DNA of 64,000 nt from Saprospiraceae bacterium (GCA_022844565.1 JALHLK010000012.1:38866-102865); one strand, 5' to 3'; shown: positions 1 to 9,213, counted from the first letter of the stretch. Made by a program: numbers and translations. The notes: a model not told the origin generated them from the sequence alone.

Positions 1-575
1 CGAATGCAACAGCAAACCGTAGAATCATAGGTAGTGACACATTAACCACTTCTATAAACAATGCTAAATTTGAGTTTAATGGAAGTACAATCCCTCGATT
101 TTATGGTAGTTTTTCACCCTCATTTAAATACAAGGGCTTTACTTTAGGAGCATTATTTACTTTTCAAGTTGGTGGTTTAACGTATGATGCTGTTTATGCA
201 TCAATAATGTCCACAAGTACTGTTGGAGGTGCGTTACACAAAGATATGTTGAATAGATGGCAGAAAGAAGGAGACATAACCGACGTACCTAGAATGGATC
301 AAGGTAGAGGCCCTGATTTTAACGCTGGTTCTTCACGATGGTTGATTGACGCTTCTTTCTTGAATATACGTAATGCAAATATATCATACAGCTTACCAAA
401 ATCATTTTTAGATAAAATAGGAATGGTAAATGGAAATCTTTTCTTCTCGATGGAAAATGTAGCTTTCTTTTCTAATCGAGTAGGTATGAACAATCAACAA
501 GCATTCTCAGGAGTGACTTCCAATGGTTATCCACCTGCGCGTGTTTTCTCTGGAGGTTTTAACATCACTTTTTAA
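1..575 (+). CDS. SusC/RagA-family TonB-dependent outer-membrane transporter, C-terminal part only
   Basis: The frame is open from the first bases of the window (codons from position 3) to a stop at 573-575, so this is the 3' end of a gene that starts outside. The residues read as the last strands of a SusC-type barrel: an IPRFYG segment, a YKGF...LGALFTFQVGG segment typical of the family, and a final strand ending in aromatic GGFNITF. SusC proteins import oligomers across the outer membrane using TonB energy, with a SusD lipoprotein as lid. The SusD gene follows after 12 bp, which supports the call. The substrate cannot be told from this fragment. Confidence 0.93.
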   Translation, partial: NATANRRIIGSDTLTTSINNAKFEFNGSTIPRFYGSFSPSFKYKGFTLGALFTFQVGGLTYDAVYASIMSTSTVGGALHKDMLNRWQKEGDITDVPRMDQGRGPDFNAGSSRWLIDASFLNIRNANISYSLPKSFLDKIGMVNGNLFFSMENVAFFSNRVGMNNQQAFSGVTSNGYPPARVFSGGFNITF

Positions 576-587
576 AATTTAATAATC

Positions 588-2075
588 ATGAAAAAAGTAA
601 CGTATAAATTTTTATTCTTAATAGGTATATTGTCAGTTGTTTCGTCTTGTCAGGACGAATTTCTTGACACTTTCCCAACCACACAAGTGGCAACAAACGA
701 CGTGTTATTAAGCACACAGAATGCAATTGCAGCATTAAACGGTATCCATAGAAATCTTTATAACCAATCTGGAACTGGTCAAGGTCAAGCAGGAGAGGGA
801 TCAAATAATATGTTTAGAGATTTAGTTGGTGAAGACATAATCTATCCTTTGGCTAACGGTAGCACTGGGTATGCAGATGTAATGAGATGGCAAGCCCATA
901 GAAATGTCGAAAATGGTACTTTAGCCTACATGTATCGTTTTTATTATCGTTTGATTTCTAATGCGAATGTATTAATCAATGGAATAGATAATGTGCCAGG
1001 TCCAGAAGCAGATAAGAAAATGATCAAAGGACAAGCATTAGCTTATCGTGGATTCTGTCACTTTCAGTTAGTGCAACTGTGGGGTGAACGATTTGATGCA
1101 ACTAAACCAAATACTCAATTGGGTGTGCCTTTGATGTTAGAAAACACCCTTGAAGGCCAACCAAGAGCAACTGTTGACGCAGTTTATGCTCAAGTTAACA
1201 AGGACATAGACGAGGCTATAACACTATTGGCTGGATACACTAGGGCAGGTTCTGCCGCTAAATCAAACATTAATGTAAATGTAGCCCAAGGATTTAAAGC
1301 TCGTATTGCCCTTGCCCAGCAAAGGTGGGCTGATGCCGCTACCGCAGCAATAGCAGCAAGAACAGGATTTGCACTGATGAGCAACGCACAATATACGGCT
1401 GGTTTTAATGACATCAATAACCCTGAATGGATATGGGGTAATCGTCAAATTTCTGACCATAATACTTTTTTCTGGTCATATTTTGCATACATGTCTGCTA
1501 ACTTCAATTCGACGGTGATTCGTACTCAACCAAGAGCAATCAATGCTACTTTATGGAATACAATTTCCGACACAGATATTAGAAAAAAGGTATTCGATAG
1601 AACAGGTTCTAATGTACCAATTCCGCCAGGTGGAGCACGAGTTCCTTTCCAAAATATGAAGTTTTTGGCAGCTAGCTCTAGTTTAAGTACAGGTGATGTA
1701 CCTTTAATGAGGTCTGGTGAGATGTTATTAATTGAAGCAGAAGCTAAAGCACATGCTGGTGATGCTGTTGGTGCAAGACAAGCTCTATTTACTTTGATGA
1801 GAAACAGGGATCCTCAATATGTACTCTCTACCAACTCTGGTCAAGCCCTTCTTGAAGAAATTTGGAGACATAGAAGAATTGAACTTTGGGGAGAAGGATT
1901 CAGATTTACTGACCTTAAGAGGCTCAATCAGCCGTTGAACAGAACAGGTATATCAAATCAATTATTGGTTATGGTTGCTATTACAAATGTTCCGGCTGGT
2001 GACAAACAATGGCAGTGGTTATTTCATCAGGACGAGTTAAACACAAATCCAGCTATAGTCCAAAACCCATTGTAA
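588..2075 (+). CDS. SusD/RagB-family nutrient-binding outer-membrane lipoprotein
   Basis: This 495-residue protein is the surface lid that captures substrate for the SusC channel encoded just upstream. It starts with a lipoprotein signal (MKKVTYKFLFLIGILSVVSSC, lipid-attachment Cys at about residue 21). It has SusD-like motifs: an N-terminal FLDTFPTTQV segment, the AYRGFCHFQLVQLWGE helix near residue 155 and the C-terminal EEIWRHRRIELWGEGFRFTDLKR block. Length matches the family (450-600). It ends the operon, and a strong hairpin terminator lies 33 bp downstream. The cargo specificity is unknown. Confidence 0.95.
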   Translation: MKKVTYKFLFLIGILSVVSSCQDEFLDTFPTTQVATNDVLLSTQNAIAALNGIHRNLYNQSGTGQGQAGEGSNNMFRDLVGEDIIYPLANGSTGYADVMRWQAHRNVENGTLAYMYRFYYRLISNANVLINGIDNVPGPEADKKMIKGQALAYRGFCHFQLVQLWGERFDATKPNTQLGVPLMLENTLEGQPRATVDAVYAQVNKDIDEAITLLAGYTRAGSAAKSNINVNVAQGFKARIALAQQRWADAATAAIAARTGFALMSNAQYTAGFNDINNPEWIWGNRQISDHNTFFWSYFAYMSANFNSTVIRTQPRAINATLWNTISDTDIRKKVFDRTGSNVPIPPGGARVPFQNMKFLAASSSLSTGDVPLMRSGEMLLIEAEAKAHAGDAVGARQALFTLMRNRDPQYVLSTNSGQALLEEIWRHRRIELWGEGFRFTDLKRLNQPLNRTGISNQLLVMVAITNVPAGDKQWQWLFHQDELNTNPAIVQNPL

Positions 2076-2108
2076 GCTAAGTAGAATAATTTTTATTCAA
2101 CATATATC

Positions 2109-2142
2109 GGGTCTGGTTATTAATAATCAGGCCCTTTTTTTT
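2109..2142 (+). terminator. Rho-independent terminator after the SusC/SusD operon
   Basis: GGGTCTG at 2109-2115 pairs with CAGGCCC at 2128-2134 (one G-U pair), and the inner bases extend the stem around a TTAA loop. A run of eight T follows at 2135-2142. It separates the susD gene from hemA. Confidence 0.9.
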
Positions 2143-2229
2143 ATTCTTTTACCAAGCTCCATTTTGTCACAAAATTACCATATTTTGTTTTGTTGGGTTA
2201 GAAGTATATTCAAATCATTTTAATACCTA

Positions 2230-2237
2230 TATCTTTG
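2230..2237 (+). promoter_or_regulatory. -7 promoter box for hemA (TATCTTTG)
   Basis: TATCTTTG matches the Bacteroidota housekeeping -7 consensus TANNTTTG perfectly. Transcription would start near 2244, so an in-frame TTG at 2235 lies inside the promoter and cannot be the start codon. No clear -33 TTG is seen at the usual distance. Confidence 0.7.
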
Positions 2238-2252
2238 TTGCGTAGATTTAAA

Positions 2253-3545
2253 ATGATTAGGAATTTTATGGCTATTGAGTCAATTTTTGCATTTGGTTTT
2301 TCGCACCATCAGTTGGATATTGCAAGTAGAAGTAAGGTCAGTTTTGATGAGTCGAAGCAGAATAAGATGTTTGTTGAAGTACTTAATGATGGTGTACAAT
2401 CACTCATCATACTTAATACGTGTAATAGGACAGAAATATATGGTATTGGTGATGTAGCCATGGTCAAAGATATTTTTTTTACAATTGCCAAAGAAAGTCA
2501 AACGTATGAGCATAGGATGTTCGAAAAGAATGGACAAGAGGCTATTGATCATATATTGAAGGTAGCATGTGGCGTTGACTCAAAAATCATAGGTGACTTA
2601 GAGATATTAGGGCAACTAAAAAGGGCTATCTTTACATCAAAATCAATCGGGTTGTGTAGCGGATTGATGCAGCGAATCACCAATCAATGTATCACTGCAG
2701 CAAAGGAAGTTCGCACAAAAACTCAACTTGCCTCTGGTACCATATCTGCCTCATATGCTGTGGTAAAAAAGATAAAGGAACATTTTGGAGAACAGCCGTT
2801 ACGTATTTTGATTATCGGAATAGGCAAATTTGGTGTCAGCATTGCCAAAAATATCGTACAACATTTACCAAAATCTAAACTTACCCTCACCAATAGAACC
2901 GACGAGAAAGCCGAAACCTTATCTAAAGAATTAGCTATAAATTATGTAGATTTTAGTAATTATGGGGCAAGTATTAACGATTTTGACATTGTAATCACTT
3001 CTGCTTATGCTGAAAATGGATATTTGGTCAATGTAGATCAAATAAGAGATATGACAAGGTTAAAATGGTTGATTGACATGTCGGTACCTTTAGCAATAAA
3101 CCCTGACATTCTATCCTATTTCCCAAAATTGAATTTGCTCAATCTTGATCAAGTTACAAATGAATTAGAGTCTACGATAGAATCAAGGCTGTCAGAATTA
3201 CCCGCAGCACTTCAGATAATCCATACCCACAGTGAAGAAATCATTGATAAAATTAATTGGAACGAGAAGTCTCGCATCATCAAGATTTGGAAAAATAAGA
3301 TCATGCAAATGAGCAATGACTCCCCTCATCTTCAAATCGTTGATGAACCAGAAAGAAACCTTTTCATAGAAAAAAGTATAAAGGAATTTGCAAAGTATAT
3401 AAGAACTAGTGATCTGAATGGAAAAAGTGTTGAGACTACCATTGAGGCTTTTTTGAAATTGCAAGTAGAGGCACAGGGAAAAAGTAATCAAAAAAATTCC
3501 TTCAATGATGTAAAAGAAAGCAGAAGGACATGTCAGACAGCATAA
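2253..3545 (+). CDS. hemA: Glutamyl-tRNA reductase
   Basis: The enzyme reduces glutamyl-tRNA to glutamate-1-semialdehyde with NADPH, the first committed step of the C5 haem pathway. The catalytic motif LNTCNRTEIYG is present (nucleophile Cys near residue 57), as are SKIIGDLEILGQLKRA for the active-site helix and a Rossmann nucleotide site IIGIGKFGVSIAKNI. The C-terminal dimerisation helices follow. The 2253 ATG is chosen because the upstream TTG at 2235 overlaps the -7 box; ATG 2268 (MAIESIFAFGF) is an equally possible start. The end overlaps hemC by 16 bp, so the two are translationally coupled. Confidence 0.93.
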   Translation: MIRNFMAIESIFAFGFSHHQLDIASRSKVSFDESKQNKMFVEVLNDGVQSLIILNTCNRTEIYGIGDVAMVKDIFFTIAKESQTYEHRMFEKNGQEAIDHILKVACGVDSKIIGDLEILGQLKRAIFTSKSIGLCSGLMQRITNQCITAAKEVRTKTQLASGTISASYAVVKKIKEHFGEQPLRILIIGIGKFGVSIAKNIVQHLPKSKLTLTNRTDEKAETLSKELAINYVDFSNYGASINDFDIVITSAYAENGYLVNVDQIRDMTRLKWLIDMSVPLAINPDILSYFPKLNLLNLDQVTNELESTIESRLSELPAALQIIHTHSEEIIDKINWNEKSRIIKIWKNKIMQMSNDSPHLQIVDEPERNLFIEKSIKEFAKYIRTSDLNGKSVETTIEAFLKLQVEAQGKSNQKNSFNDVKESRRTCQTA

Positions 3546-4441
3546 GAATAGGTACTCGAAACAGTCCGCTCGCTATTTGGCAAGCAGAATTTGTAAAAGA
3601 ATACCTTCATTCTATTCATATTGAGTCTCATCTCGTATTCATAAAATCCGAAGGTGAACAAAATTTGACTACGCCTTTGTATGAGCTTGGGGTACAAGGT
3701 GTTTTTACCAAAGCGCTGGATGTAGCCTTGCTCGAAAATCGTATTGATATCGCTGTGCATTCCCTAAAAGATGTACCAACTTCAATTGCACAGGGCCTTG
3801 AAATCTCTTGTATTCCACCTCGAGCTAATCCTTCTGATACTTTGGTATATAAATCTAGTCTGCCAGAAGAATTGGCACCCTATGCAGTGGCTACAAGTAG
3901 TCTAAGAAGGAAAGCCCAATGGCTGAATCAATACCCTTTTTTACACCACACAGAATCGATCAGAGGTAATATTAATACTCGATTGCAAAAATTGATGGAG
4001 AGCGAAAGTTTGGACGGAGTCATTTTTGCCACTGCAGGACTTGATCGTATAGCACTGGATGTTCCTAACAGAGTAGTATTGGATTGGATGATACCTGCTC
4101 CTGCCCAAGGAGCGCTTGGGATAATGATTAGGCTAGGTGACAACAGATCAAAAGAAGTATTATCAGGTCTTCATTGTGATAAGACTGCGATGCAGGTTGG
4201 TGTAGAGAGAATGTTTTTAAGAGCATTGGAAGGCGGCTGTACGATGCCAATTGGTGCCTTAGTACAAATTGAACACACTGACACACATTTAAAGGGCTGC
4301 ATTTTAGATCCAGAAGGACAGCTGAGAATCGATGTTGAAGAATCTTTTTCTTTGGAAAATTGGCAAATAGAATTGAAGAAAATAACTTCAAATATTATTC
4401 AAAATGAGACGTTTATAAAAATAAAAAATGCTTTAAATTAA
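3530..4441 (+). CDS. hemC: Hydroxymethylbilane synthase (porphobilinogen deaminase)
   Basis: It joins four porphobilinogen units into linear hydroxymethylbilane. The 303-residue length is normal. Visible hallmarks are the N-terminal IGTRNSPLAIWQAE, the catalytic aspartate in HSLKDVP (D81), the substrate-binding ATSSLRRKAQ and SIRGNINTRL segments, and the cysteine that carries the dipyrromethane cofactor in EGGCTMPIGA (C237). The start overlaps the hemA end, and hemD follows after 11 bp, so hemA-hemC-hemD form one operon. Confidence 0.96.
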   Translation: MSDSIRIGTRNSPLAIWQAEFVKEYLHSIHIESHLVFIKSEGEQNLTTPLYELGVQGVFTKALDVALLENRIDIAVHSLKDVPTSIAQGLEISCIPPRANPSDTLVYKSSLPEELAPYAVATSSLRRKAQWLNQYPFLHHTESIRGNINTRLQKLMESESLDGVIFATAGLDRIALDVPNRVVLDWMIPAPAQGALGIMIRLGDNRSKEVLSGLHCDKTAMQVGVERMFLRALEGGCTMPIGALVQIEHTDTHLKGCILDPEGQLRIDVEESFSLENWQIELKKITSNIIQNETFIKIKNALN

Positions 4442-4452
4442 CTATAAAGCCC

Positions 4453-5121
4453 ATGAAAGTTATTTCATCCATAGCATTTGAACCGCATCAAATTGGATTT
4501 CTCGAACAGCATAATGTTCAATTGGAGTTTATTAAAATGATGGACATCAGTTTTATCAATTACGATGATTTAGCCATCGATTTTAATGACATTGACACTC
4601 CATTCGTGTTCACAAGTAAACATGCTGCCATTTTTGTGAATCAATTAAAAGATTTCAATACCCAAGGAATACCTTGTTTTGCTATAGAAGGAATAACCTC
4701 TGAATTATTACATAAATCCAATTTTGAAATCATCTCCACAGCGAAAGATTCAGAAGAACTTGCAGGTAAAATATTAAGTTCTGGTTATAAAAAAATCGTT
4801 CATATCACTTCTGAATGGAGACTTCCGACTTTAGAGTTAATGCTAGCCAATGTGGTAGACTACGCTGCCATAAATGTTTACAAAAAAGTGCAAGTACCAT
4901 TTACAGTTGGTTCATTTGATGCATTGGTTTTTAGTAGTCCAAGTCATGTGGATAGTTTTTTGATGAATGCGACGATTCCGAAAGATACGACTTGCATATG
5001 TATAGGAGATACAACAGAACAAAATGTGCACACTCATGGCCATAAAATTACTCTAAAAGCCAAGAGCAGGTCAAAAGAAGGTTTGTTAAATGCTATTTTA
5101 GAATGGGCAGTTAATTTCTAA
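4453..5121 (+). CDS. hemD: Uroporphyrinogen-III synthase
   Basis: This 222-residue protein has the two-domain HemD pattern: VFTSKHAAIFV in the first half and DALVFSSPSHVDSFL in the second, with a CICIGDTTEQ strand near the end. HemD closes and isomerises hydroxymethylbilane to uroporphyrinogen III. The family is poorly conserved, so position after hemA-hemC is an important part of the call. The last codons and the stop lie inside a 28-base stretch (5107-5134) that matches, apart from one base, the right end of the repeat element at 50900-51136. The C-terminus has therefore apparently been remade by a mobile-element remnant. Confidence 0.9.
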   Translation: MKVISSIAFEPHQIGFLEQHNVQLEFIKMMDISFINYDDLAIDFNDIDTPFVFTSKHAAIFVNQLKDFNTQGIPCFAIEGITSELLHKSNFEIISTAKDSEELAGKILSSGYKKIVHITSEWRLPTLELMLANVVDYAAINVYKKVQVPFTVGSFDALVFSSPSHVDSFLMNATIPKDTTCICIGDTTEQNVHTHGHKITLKAKSRSKEGLLNAILEWAVNF

Positions 5122-5134
5122 TGCGTAAACTGGG
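5107..5134 (+). repeat. Solo right end of the TTAAA-flanked structured element, overlapping the hemD stop
   Basis: The first 22 bases are identical to the right end of the element at 50900-51136, and after one mismatch CTGGG also matches. The left part of an element is not recognisable and no TTAAA follows, so this is a relic. It supplies the hemD stop codon. Confidence 0.7.
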
Positions 5135-5170
5135 ATTGTAATAAAAACTAAAAATTCAAGATTAAGACAA

Positions 5171-5178
5171 TACCTTTG
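5171..5178 (+). promoter_or_regulatory. -7 promoter box for hemB (TACCTTTG)
   Basis: TACCTTTG fits the TANNTTTG consensus and lies 20 bp before the hemB ATG. It gives hemB its own promoter besides any read-through from hemACD. No -33 TTG is seen at the expected spacing. Confidence 0.65.
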
Positions 5179-5198
5179 TATTTTAAATGGATTGATGA

Positions 5199-6167
5199 AT
5201 GATTAATAGACCTAGAATTCTACGGCATAACTCCTCGATAAGGGCCTTGGTTCAAGAGACAAAATTATCGCTTGATGATTTTATTGCACCATTATTTATA
5301 GTAGAGGGGGAAAGGATCAAAGAGGAAATTTCATCTCTGCCCAATTATTTTAGACACAGTTTAGACAAAACCATCCAAGAGGTAGGTGAATTGTACGCAG
5401 CTGGTATCAAATCTGTTCTCCTCTTTGTAAAATGTCCTGATGAAAAGAAGGATAATGAAGGCACTGAAGCACTAAATCCGGATGGCCTGATGCAACAGAG
5501 CATAAAAGCGATCAAAAATGCCTATCCAGATATGTACGTCATGACCGATGTGGCATTGGATCCTTACTCTTCTTTTGGACATGACGGGATAGTTGTTGAT
5601 CAGCAAATCGTCAATGATGAAACGATAGCAGTTTTAACAAAAATGGCTGTATCTCATGCGCATGCGGGAGCAGATATGGTAGCTCCAAGTGATATGATGG
5701 ATGGGAGAATTGGTGCTATAAGAACTGGATTAGAACATGCTGGATACCATCAGACGGGGATTATGGCCTACAGTGCTAAATATGCCTCTTGCTTTTATGG
5801 TCCTTTTAGAGATGCCCTCGACTCAGCTCCTGGCTTTGGTGATAAAAAAACATATCAAATGAATCCTGCTAATCGTATCGAAGCGATAAGAGAAGTTAAA
5901 CTAGACGTAGAAGAAGGGGCGGATATTGTCATGGTCAAACCTGCTTTGGCTTATTTAGACATTATAAGAGAGGTAAAAAATGAGGTAAAAGTACCCGTTA
6001 GTGCTTATCATGTAAGTGGAGAATATGCGATGATTAAGGCCGCTGCAGAAAGAGGGTGGTTGAATCATGATCAAGCTGTTTTAGAAACTACAATGGGTAT
6101 CAAAAGGGCGGGGGCTGATCTGATTGCCACTTATTTTATTAGAGATTTGATTCGTCTGTTAGGATAG
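5199..6167 (+). CDS. hemB: Porphobilinogen synthase (delta-aminolevulinic acid dehydratase), zinc-free active-site type
   Basis: It condenses two 5-aminolevulinate molecules to porphobilinogen. The two active-site lysines are visible (K194 in YSAKYASCFYGPFRDAL, Schiff-base K247 in MVKPALAYLD). In zinc enzymes three cysteines sit in the metal loop; here the loop reads DVALDPYSSFGHDG (about 117-130) with aspartates and no cysteine. That is the pattern of the magnesium-using or metal-independent class seen in Pseudomonas. It converges tail to tail with a COG0523 GTPase 7 bp away. Length (322) is typical. Confidence 0.96.
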   Translation: MINRPRILRHNSSIRALVQETKLSLDDFIAPLFIVEGERIKEEISSLPNYFRHSLDKTIQEVGELYAAGIKSVLLFVKCPDEKKDNEGTEALNPDGLMQQSIKAIKNAYPDMYVMTDVALDPYSSFGHDGIVVDQQIVNDETIAVLTKMAVSHAHAGADMVAPSDMMDGRIGAIRTGLEHAGYHQTGIMAYSAKYASCFYGPFRDALDSAPGFGDKKTYQMNPANRIEAIREVKLDVEEGADIVMVKPALAYLDIIREVKNEVKVPVSAYHVSGEYAMIKAAAERGWLNHDQAVLETTMGIKRAGADLIATYFIRDLIRLLG

Positions 6168-6174
6168 ATGTTTT

Positions 6175-7383
6175 TTATATCTCCTTCGGAAAAGGGTCCA
6201 CGAATCGATGATCCAATTTAAATAATGCTTCTTCCTTGTCTGATAGTAAACAGGATTGCAGATCAGCTATGATCTTTTCTTTGTCCATGTCTTGGCCAAT
6301 GAAGACGAGTTCATTTATTCGGTCGCCCCATGTTTTGTCCCAGCGAGATTCGATGATTTTTTGATTATGGACGAAAGATGGATATTGGGTTCGTTGTTCA
6401 AAAGTCATGCTGCACCACCAGACGCCCGCACGTTCGAGCCTAGACGAACCACCTGCTTGAGAAAAATTAATCGCATCATTAGGACGTGAAGCCAACCAAA
6501 ACAATCCTTTAGACCTAATGATAGTAGATGGGTAGTGATCTTTGAGGTAGGTGTAGAATCTTTCTGGGTGAAAAGGCCGTTGATCCCTAAACACAAAAGA
6601 ACTGATGCCATATTCTTCTGTCTCAGGTATATGCACACCACCTTCTAATTCCTTCTGCCATCCTGCAGAACTTTCCGCTTCTTCAAAATTAAAAAGCCCA
6701 GTATTTAGGATTTCTTTTGGTGCTACTTGCCCAAAAGTTGATTCTACGATTTTAGCTCCAGGATTCAGCTTATGTATGGCAGCTTTGAGCAGCCCTACCG
6801 TTTTAGAGTCTACCAAATCCGTTTTATTCATGATGATGACATTGGCAAATTCAATTTGATCGGTTAATAAATTGACAATTGTGCGGTAATCACCCTCCAT
6901 ATCTGTCAATTCGCGATCTACCAACAATTCACTTGAGCCAAAGTCTTTAAAAAAATTATAACAATCTACCACAGTCACCATTGTGTCGATATAGCTAAAC
7001 TTAGATAAATCAATCCCGTTCTCTTCGTCTACATAACTGAAAGTTTGAGCTACGGGAACAGGTTCACTTATACCCGTACTTTCTATGAGGAGATAGTCAA
7101 ATTTCTTTTCGTTAGCCAATTTTTCTACCTCTATCATCAAGTCCTCTCTCAAAGTGCAGCAAATACACCCATTGCTCATCTCCACCAATCGTTCTTCGGT
7201 CCTAGACAATACATTTTGTTCCTCTACTAATCGAGCATCCACATTCACCTCACTCATGTCATTTACAATGACGGCTACTTTAAGCCCTTCTTTATTATTC
7301 AGCACATGATTGAGCAATGTTGTTTTTCCTGCCCCTAAAAATCCACTCAATACCGTCACAGGTAATTTATCCACCGTCTTCAT
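6175..7383 (-). CDS. COG0523 (CobW/ZigA-type) G3E GTPase, putative metal chaperone
   Basis: The 402-residue protein carries a P-loop [14 protein letters not shown] (about 14-27) and the COG0523 metal-binding CICC motif (C73, C75, C76). It also has the Walker-B-like segment [12 protein letters not shown], the NKTD guanine motif and a C-terminal CobW domain. COG0523 proteins bind zinc (or cobalt) and are thought to deliver it to client enzymes under shortage. It overlaps the small upstream gene by 4 bp. The operon promoter overlaps a perfect palindrome, as expected for a metal-sensing repressor. The metal and client are not known; a nitrile-hydratase-activator or cobalamin role cannot be excluded. 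Confidence 0.9.
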   Translation of the reverse strand: MKTVDKLPVTVLSGFLGAGKTTLLNHVLNNKEGLKVAVIVNDMSEVNVDARLVEEQNVLSRTEERLVEMSNGCICCTLREDLMIEVEKLANEKKFDYLLIESTGISEPVPVAQTFSYVDEENGIDLSKFSYIDTMVTVVDCYNFFKDFGSSELLVDRELTDMEGDYRTIVNLLTDQIEFANVIIMNKTDLVDSKTVGLLKAAIHKLNPGAKIVESTFGQVAPKEILNTGLFNFEEAESSAGWQKELEGGVHIPETEEYGISSFVFRDQRPFHPERFYTYLKDHYPSTIIRSKGLFWLASRPNDAINFSQAGGSSRLERAGVWWCSMTFEQRTQYPSFVHNQKIIESRWDKTWGDRINELVFIGQDMDKEKIIADLQSCLLSDKEEALFKLDHRFVDPFPKEI

Positions 7384-7571
7384 ATTCTTTTATACCATTT
7401 TACTAAGTTTTCTAAATGTTGTTCTCCATACAATTGGATGAACTTTTTCGTCTCATCATGAGACTTATCAGTATACACACCCAGTCTTTCTTTGGCAAAT
7501 TCTTTCGTCATTTGTATAGCACATTTACGCGTAATACAGTCATACCATTCTTCAAAAGTTGTAGGAATCAT
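7380..7571 (-). CDS. Small conserved protein upstream of the COG0523 GTPase
   Basis: This 63-residue protein starts [17 protein letters not shown] and ends VKWYKRI. It is charged, predicted soluble and alpha-helical, with two cysteines (12 and 17 residues in) but no recognised domain. It is the first gene of a two-gene operon: its stop overlaps the GTPase start by 4 bp. A perfect -7 box lies 37-44 bp upstream. The tight coupling suggests it works with the GTPase, possibly as client or metal-handling partner, but the function is unknown. Confidence 0.75.
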   Translation of the reverse strand: MIPTTFEEWYDCITRKCAIQMTKEFAKERLGVYTDKSHDETKKFIQLYGEQHLENLVKWYKRI

Positions 7572-7594
7572 TTTTCTAATTTAAATTCATTAAA

Positions 7595-7609
7595 TGCAAC
7601 AAAGTTGCA
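7595..7609. promoter_or_regulatory. Palindromic operator candidate (TGCAAC-aaa-GTTGCA)
   Basis: Two perfect 6-bp arms with a 3-bp spacer lie 24 bp before the first gene of the COG0523 operon. They touch the downstream edge of its -7 box and so cover the transcription start. A repressor bound here would block initiation. A Zur-type regulator is plausible from the family context, but the sequence is not the classical Zur box. Confidence 0.55.
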
Positions 7610-7615
7610 AATATA
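7608..7615 (-). promoter_or_regulatory. -7 promoter box for the COG0523 operon (TATATTTG on the minus strand)
   Basis: The minus strand reads TATATTTG, a perfect TANNTTTG match. It shares bases with the palindrome at 7595-7609. Confidence 0.7.
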
Positions 7616-7695
7616 TGAAATAATTTAGAATTCGGAAATTTTTATGAATTTTGTGAAGGGGGGCAAGTTCTGGTAATTTGATTAGTAGTGATCAG

Positions 7696-9213
7696 CTATT
7701 CAAAAATCCTATGCTTAAATAATTCTTTCATTTTGACAAAGTCTTGTTTTGGTCTTTGGCAAATGTATATTCTTTGATAAAGTTCTTCTTCATTATCTGC
7801 GTACGGGTTGTAAATTTCTTTAACCAATGTTACTTCGTCAAAATACGGTAAGAAGAAATCGCCTACTCTGTAGCTCAACGCAACTATTGTGCTGGGCATT
7901 TCTCCTTTTGGTGCCCAAGTGTAAAAACTTCCATGATAAGAGAATGCTTTTGGCAGACCGTAATCTTTGCCTAATAGGTTTACAGCTCCAGCTTGGCCAT
8001 AATGTTTACCCCAAATCATCGTATTTGCTTTTTCACTGTCTGGTAAACTATCATAAACAGTTTTTAGCAATTGCATTGTTTCTGTCCATTTTTCTTTGGT
8101 GTAATATTCATCATACTTCACCCCATATTTACCACCTTCTATGTCCTTTTTTTCATATTTATACACATATTTTAAATACTCCTTAAACGTGTAAACAGGC
8201 ATTCCAAAAGGAATGAGTATCACACCAAGAGATAACAATAAAACAATTGGATACATTAACCATTTCTTTTTAGAAAAAACGATTTGTTTCCAAAACAAAC
8301 CACCAAAGGGCAGAATTGTCAAAATAATAGGATAGAAGTAATAGGATTTGCCGTTACTTAACGACAACAGAGCAGCAGAAAATATTATAGAGATAGCTAA
8401 AGGCTTGTGATGGTTGCTTTCTTTTTTGAAAAAGTAAATGAAGGCAGGAATTATTAAAACAAGTGTCGACAATGGATTGACACCAATAAAAAGATTAACA
8501 AGGACTTCAAAACGGGAAAGTTGGTCTAAGTGCTTTTCGTAAAGTCGGCTGAACATTTGTAAAATGGGATAGTCGTTTGCATACTGCCAGATCAAGTTTG
8601 GCAATATCAATGCAACGGCAACAAGAATATTCAACCAAAATCGATGTTGGATAAGTGCATGTCGTGTATTCTTAAAAAAGAACAATGATGACAAACCAAA
8701 TATATAGAATACAGCATCGTACTTAACTGAAATGCCCAAAACGGCAAACAATGTCAAGTACCAAAGACTTTTCTTGTCAAGATATTTTAAAAATCGTGTC
8801 AGTTGATAAAACCCCAATATCCAAAACAACTGACTAAATACAACCGGTTGAAATAGTTGTTGAGAACGGCCAAAACTTGGGGCTATGATGATGGCAAGGA
8901 GCACGAGAATAATAGCCCTATTTTTACCACCTAATTCTATGGTAGTTTTGGCAACATAAATGATGATTAGCAAACTTGCCAAATGAGAAAAAATATGGTG
9001 TACAAATACAGAATTGCTACCAAATAAGTTCTGTATAAATGCCAAAAGCCCGATCAAAGGTGGGAACTCCATATACCCAAAAGCCAAATGTTTTCCCGTT
9101 TCGATGTGCATTAACTCGTCACCTTGAAAACCCGAATTACTGTCTGCAATCAAATGAAGAGTCAATTTGATGATGCAGAATAGAAGAATGATTAGTTTAG
9201 TTTGACTGTTCAT
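7696..9213 (-). CDS. GT39/PMT-like polytopic membrane glycosyltransferase
   Basis: This 505-residue integral membrane protein has about ten hydrophobic segments. An N-terminal helix is followed by a first loop NSGFQGDELMHIETGKHLAFGYMEFPP carrying the acidic pair typical of ArnT/dolichyl-phosphate-mannose transferase-like GT-C enzymes (two motif halves: FQGDELMHIETG and GYMEFPPLIG). The C-terminal 150 residues form a soluble domain. Such enzymes move a sugar from a polyprenyl-phosphate donor onto lipid or protein outside the inner membrane. It stands alone in its strand run; a second family member is at 54975-56522. Donor and acceptor are unknown. Confidence 0.85.
   Translation of the reverse strand: MNSQTKLIILLFCIIKLTLHLIADSNSGFQGDELMHIETGKHLAFGYMEFPPLIGLLAFIQNLFGSNSVFVHHIFSHLASLLIIIYVAKTTIELGGKNRAIILVLLAIIIAPSFGRSQQLFQPVVFSQLFWILGFYQLTRFLKYLDKKSLWYLTLFAVLGISVKYDAVFYIFGLSSLFFFKNTRHALIQHRFWLNILVAVALILPNLIWQYANDYPILQMFSRLYEKHLDQLSRFEVLVNLFIGVNPLSTLVLIIPAFIYFFKKESNHHKPLAISIIFSAALLSLSNGKSYYFYPIILTILPFGGLFWKQIVFSKKKWLMYPIVLLLSLGVILIPFGMPVYTFKEYLKYVYKYEKKDIEGGKYGVKYDEYYTKEKWTETMQLLKTVYDSLPDSEKANTMIWGKHYGQAGAVNLLGKDYGLPKAFSYHGSFYTWAPKGEMPSTIVALSYRVGDFFLPYFDEVTLVKEIYNPYADNEEELYQRIYICQRPKQDFVKMKELFKHRIFE

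Noticed and set aside
2235..2252. TTG start codon for hemA giving six extra residues
   Set aside because: The TTG lies within the perfect -7 promoter box TATCTTTG and so would not be transcribed.
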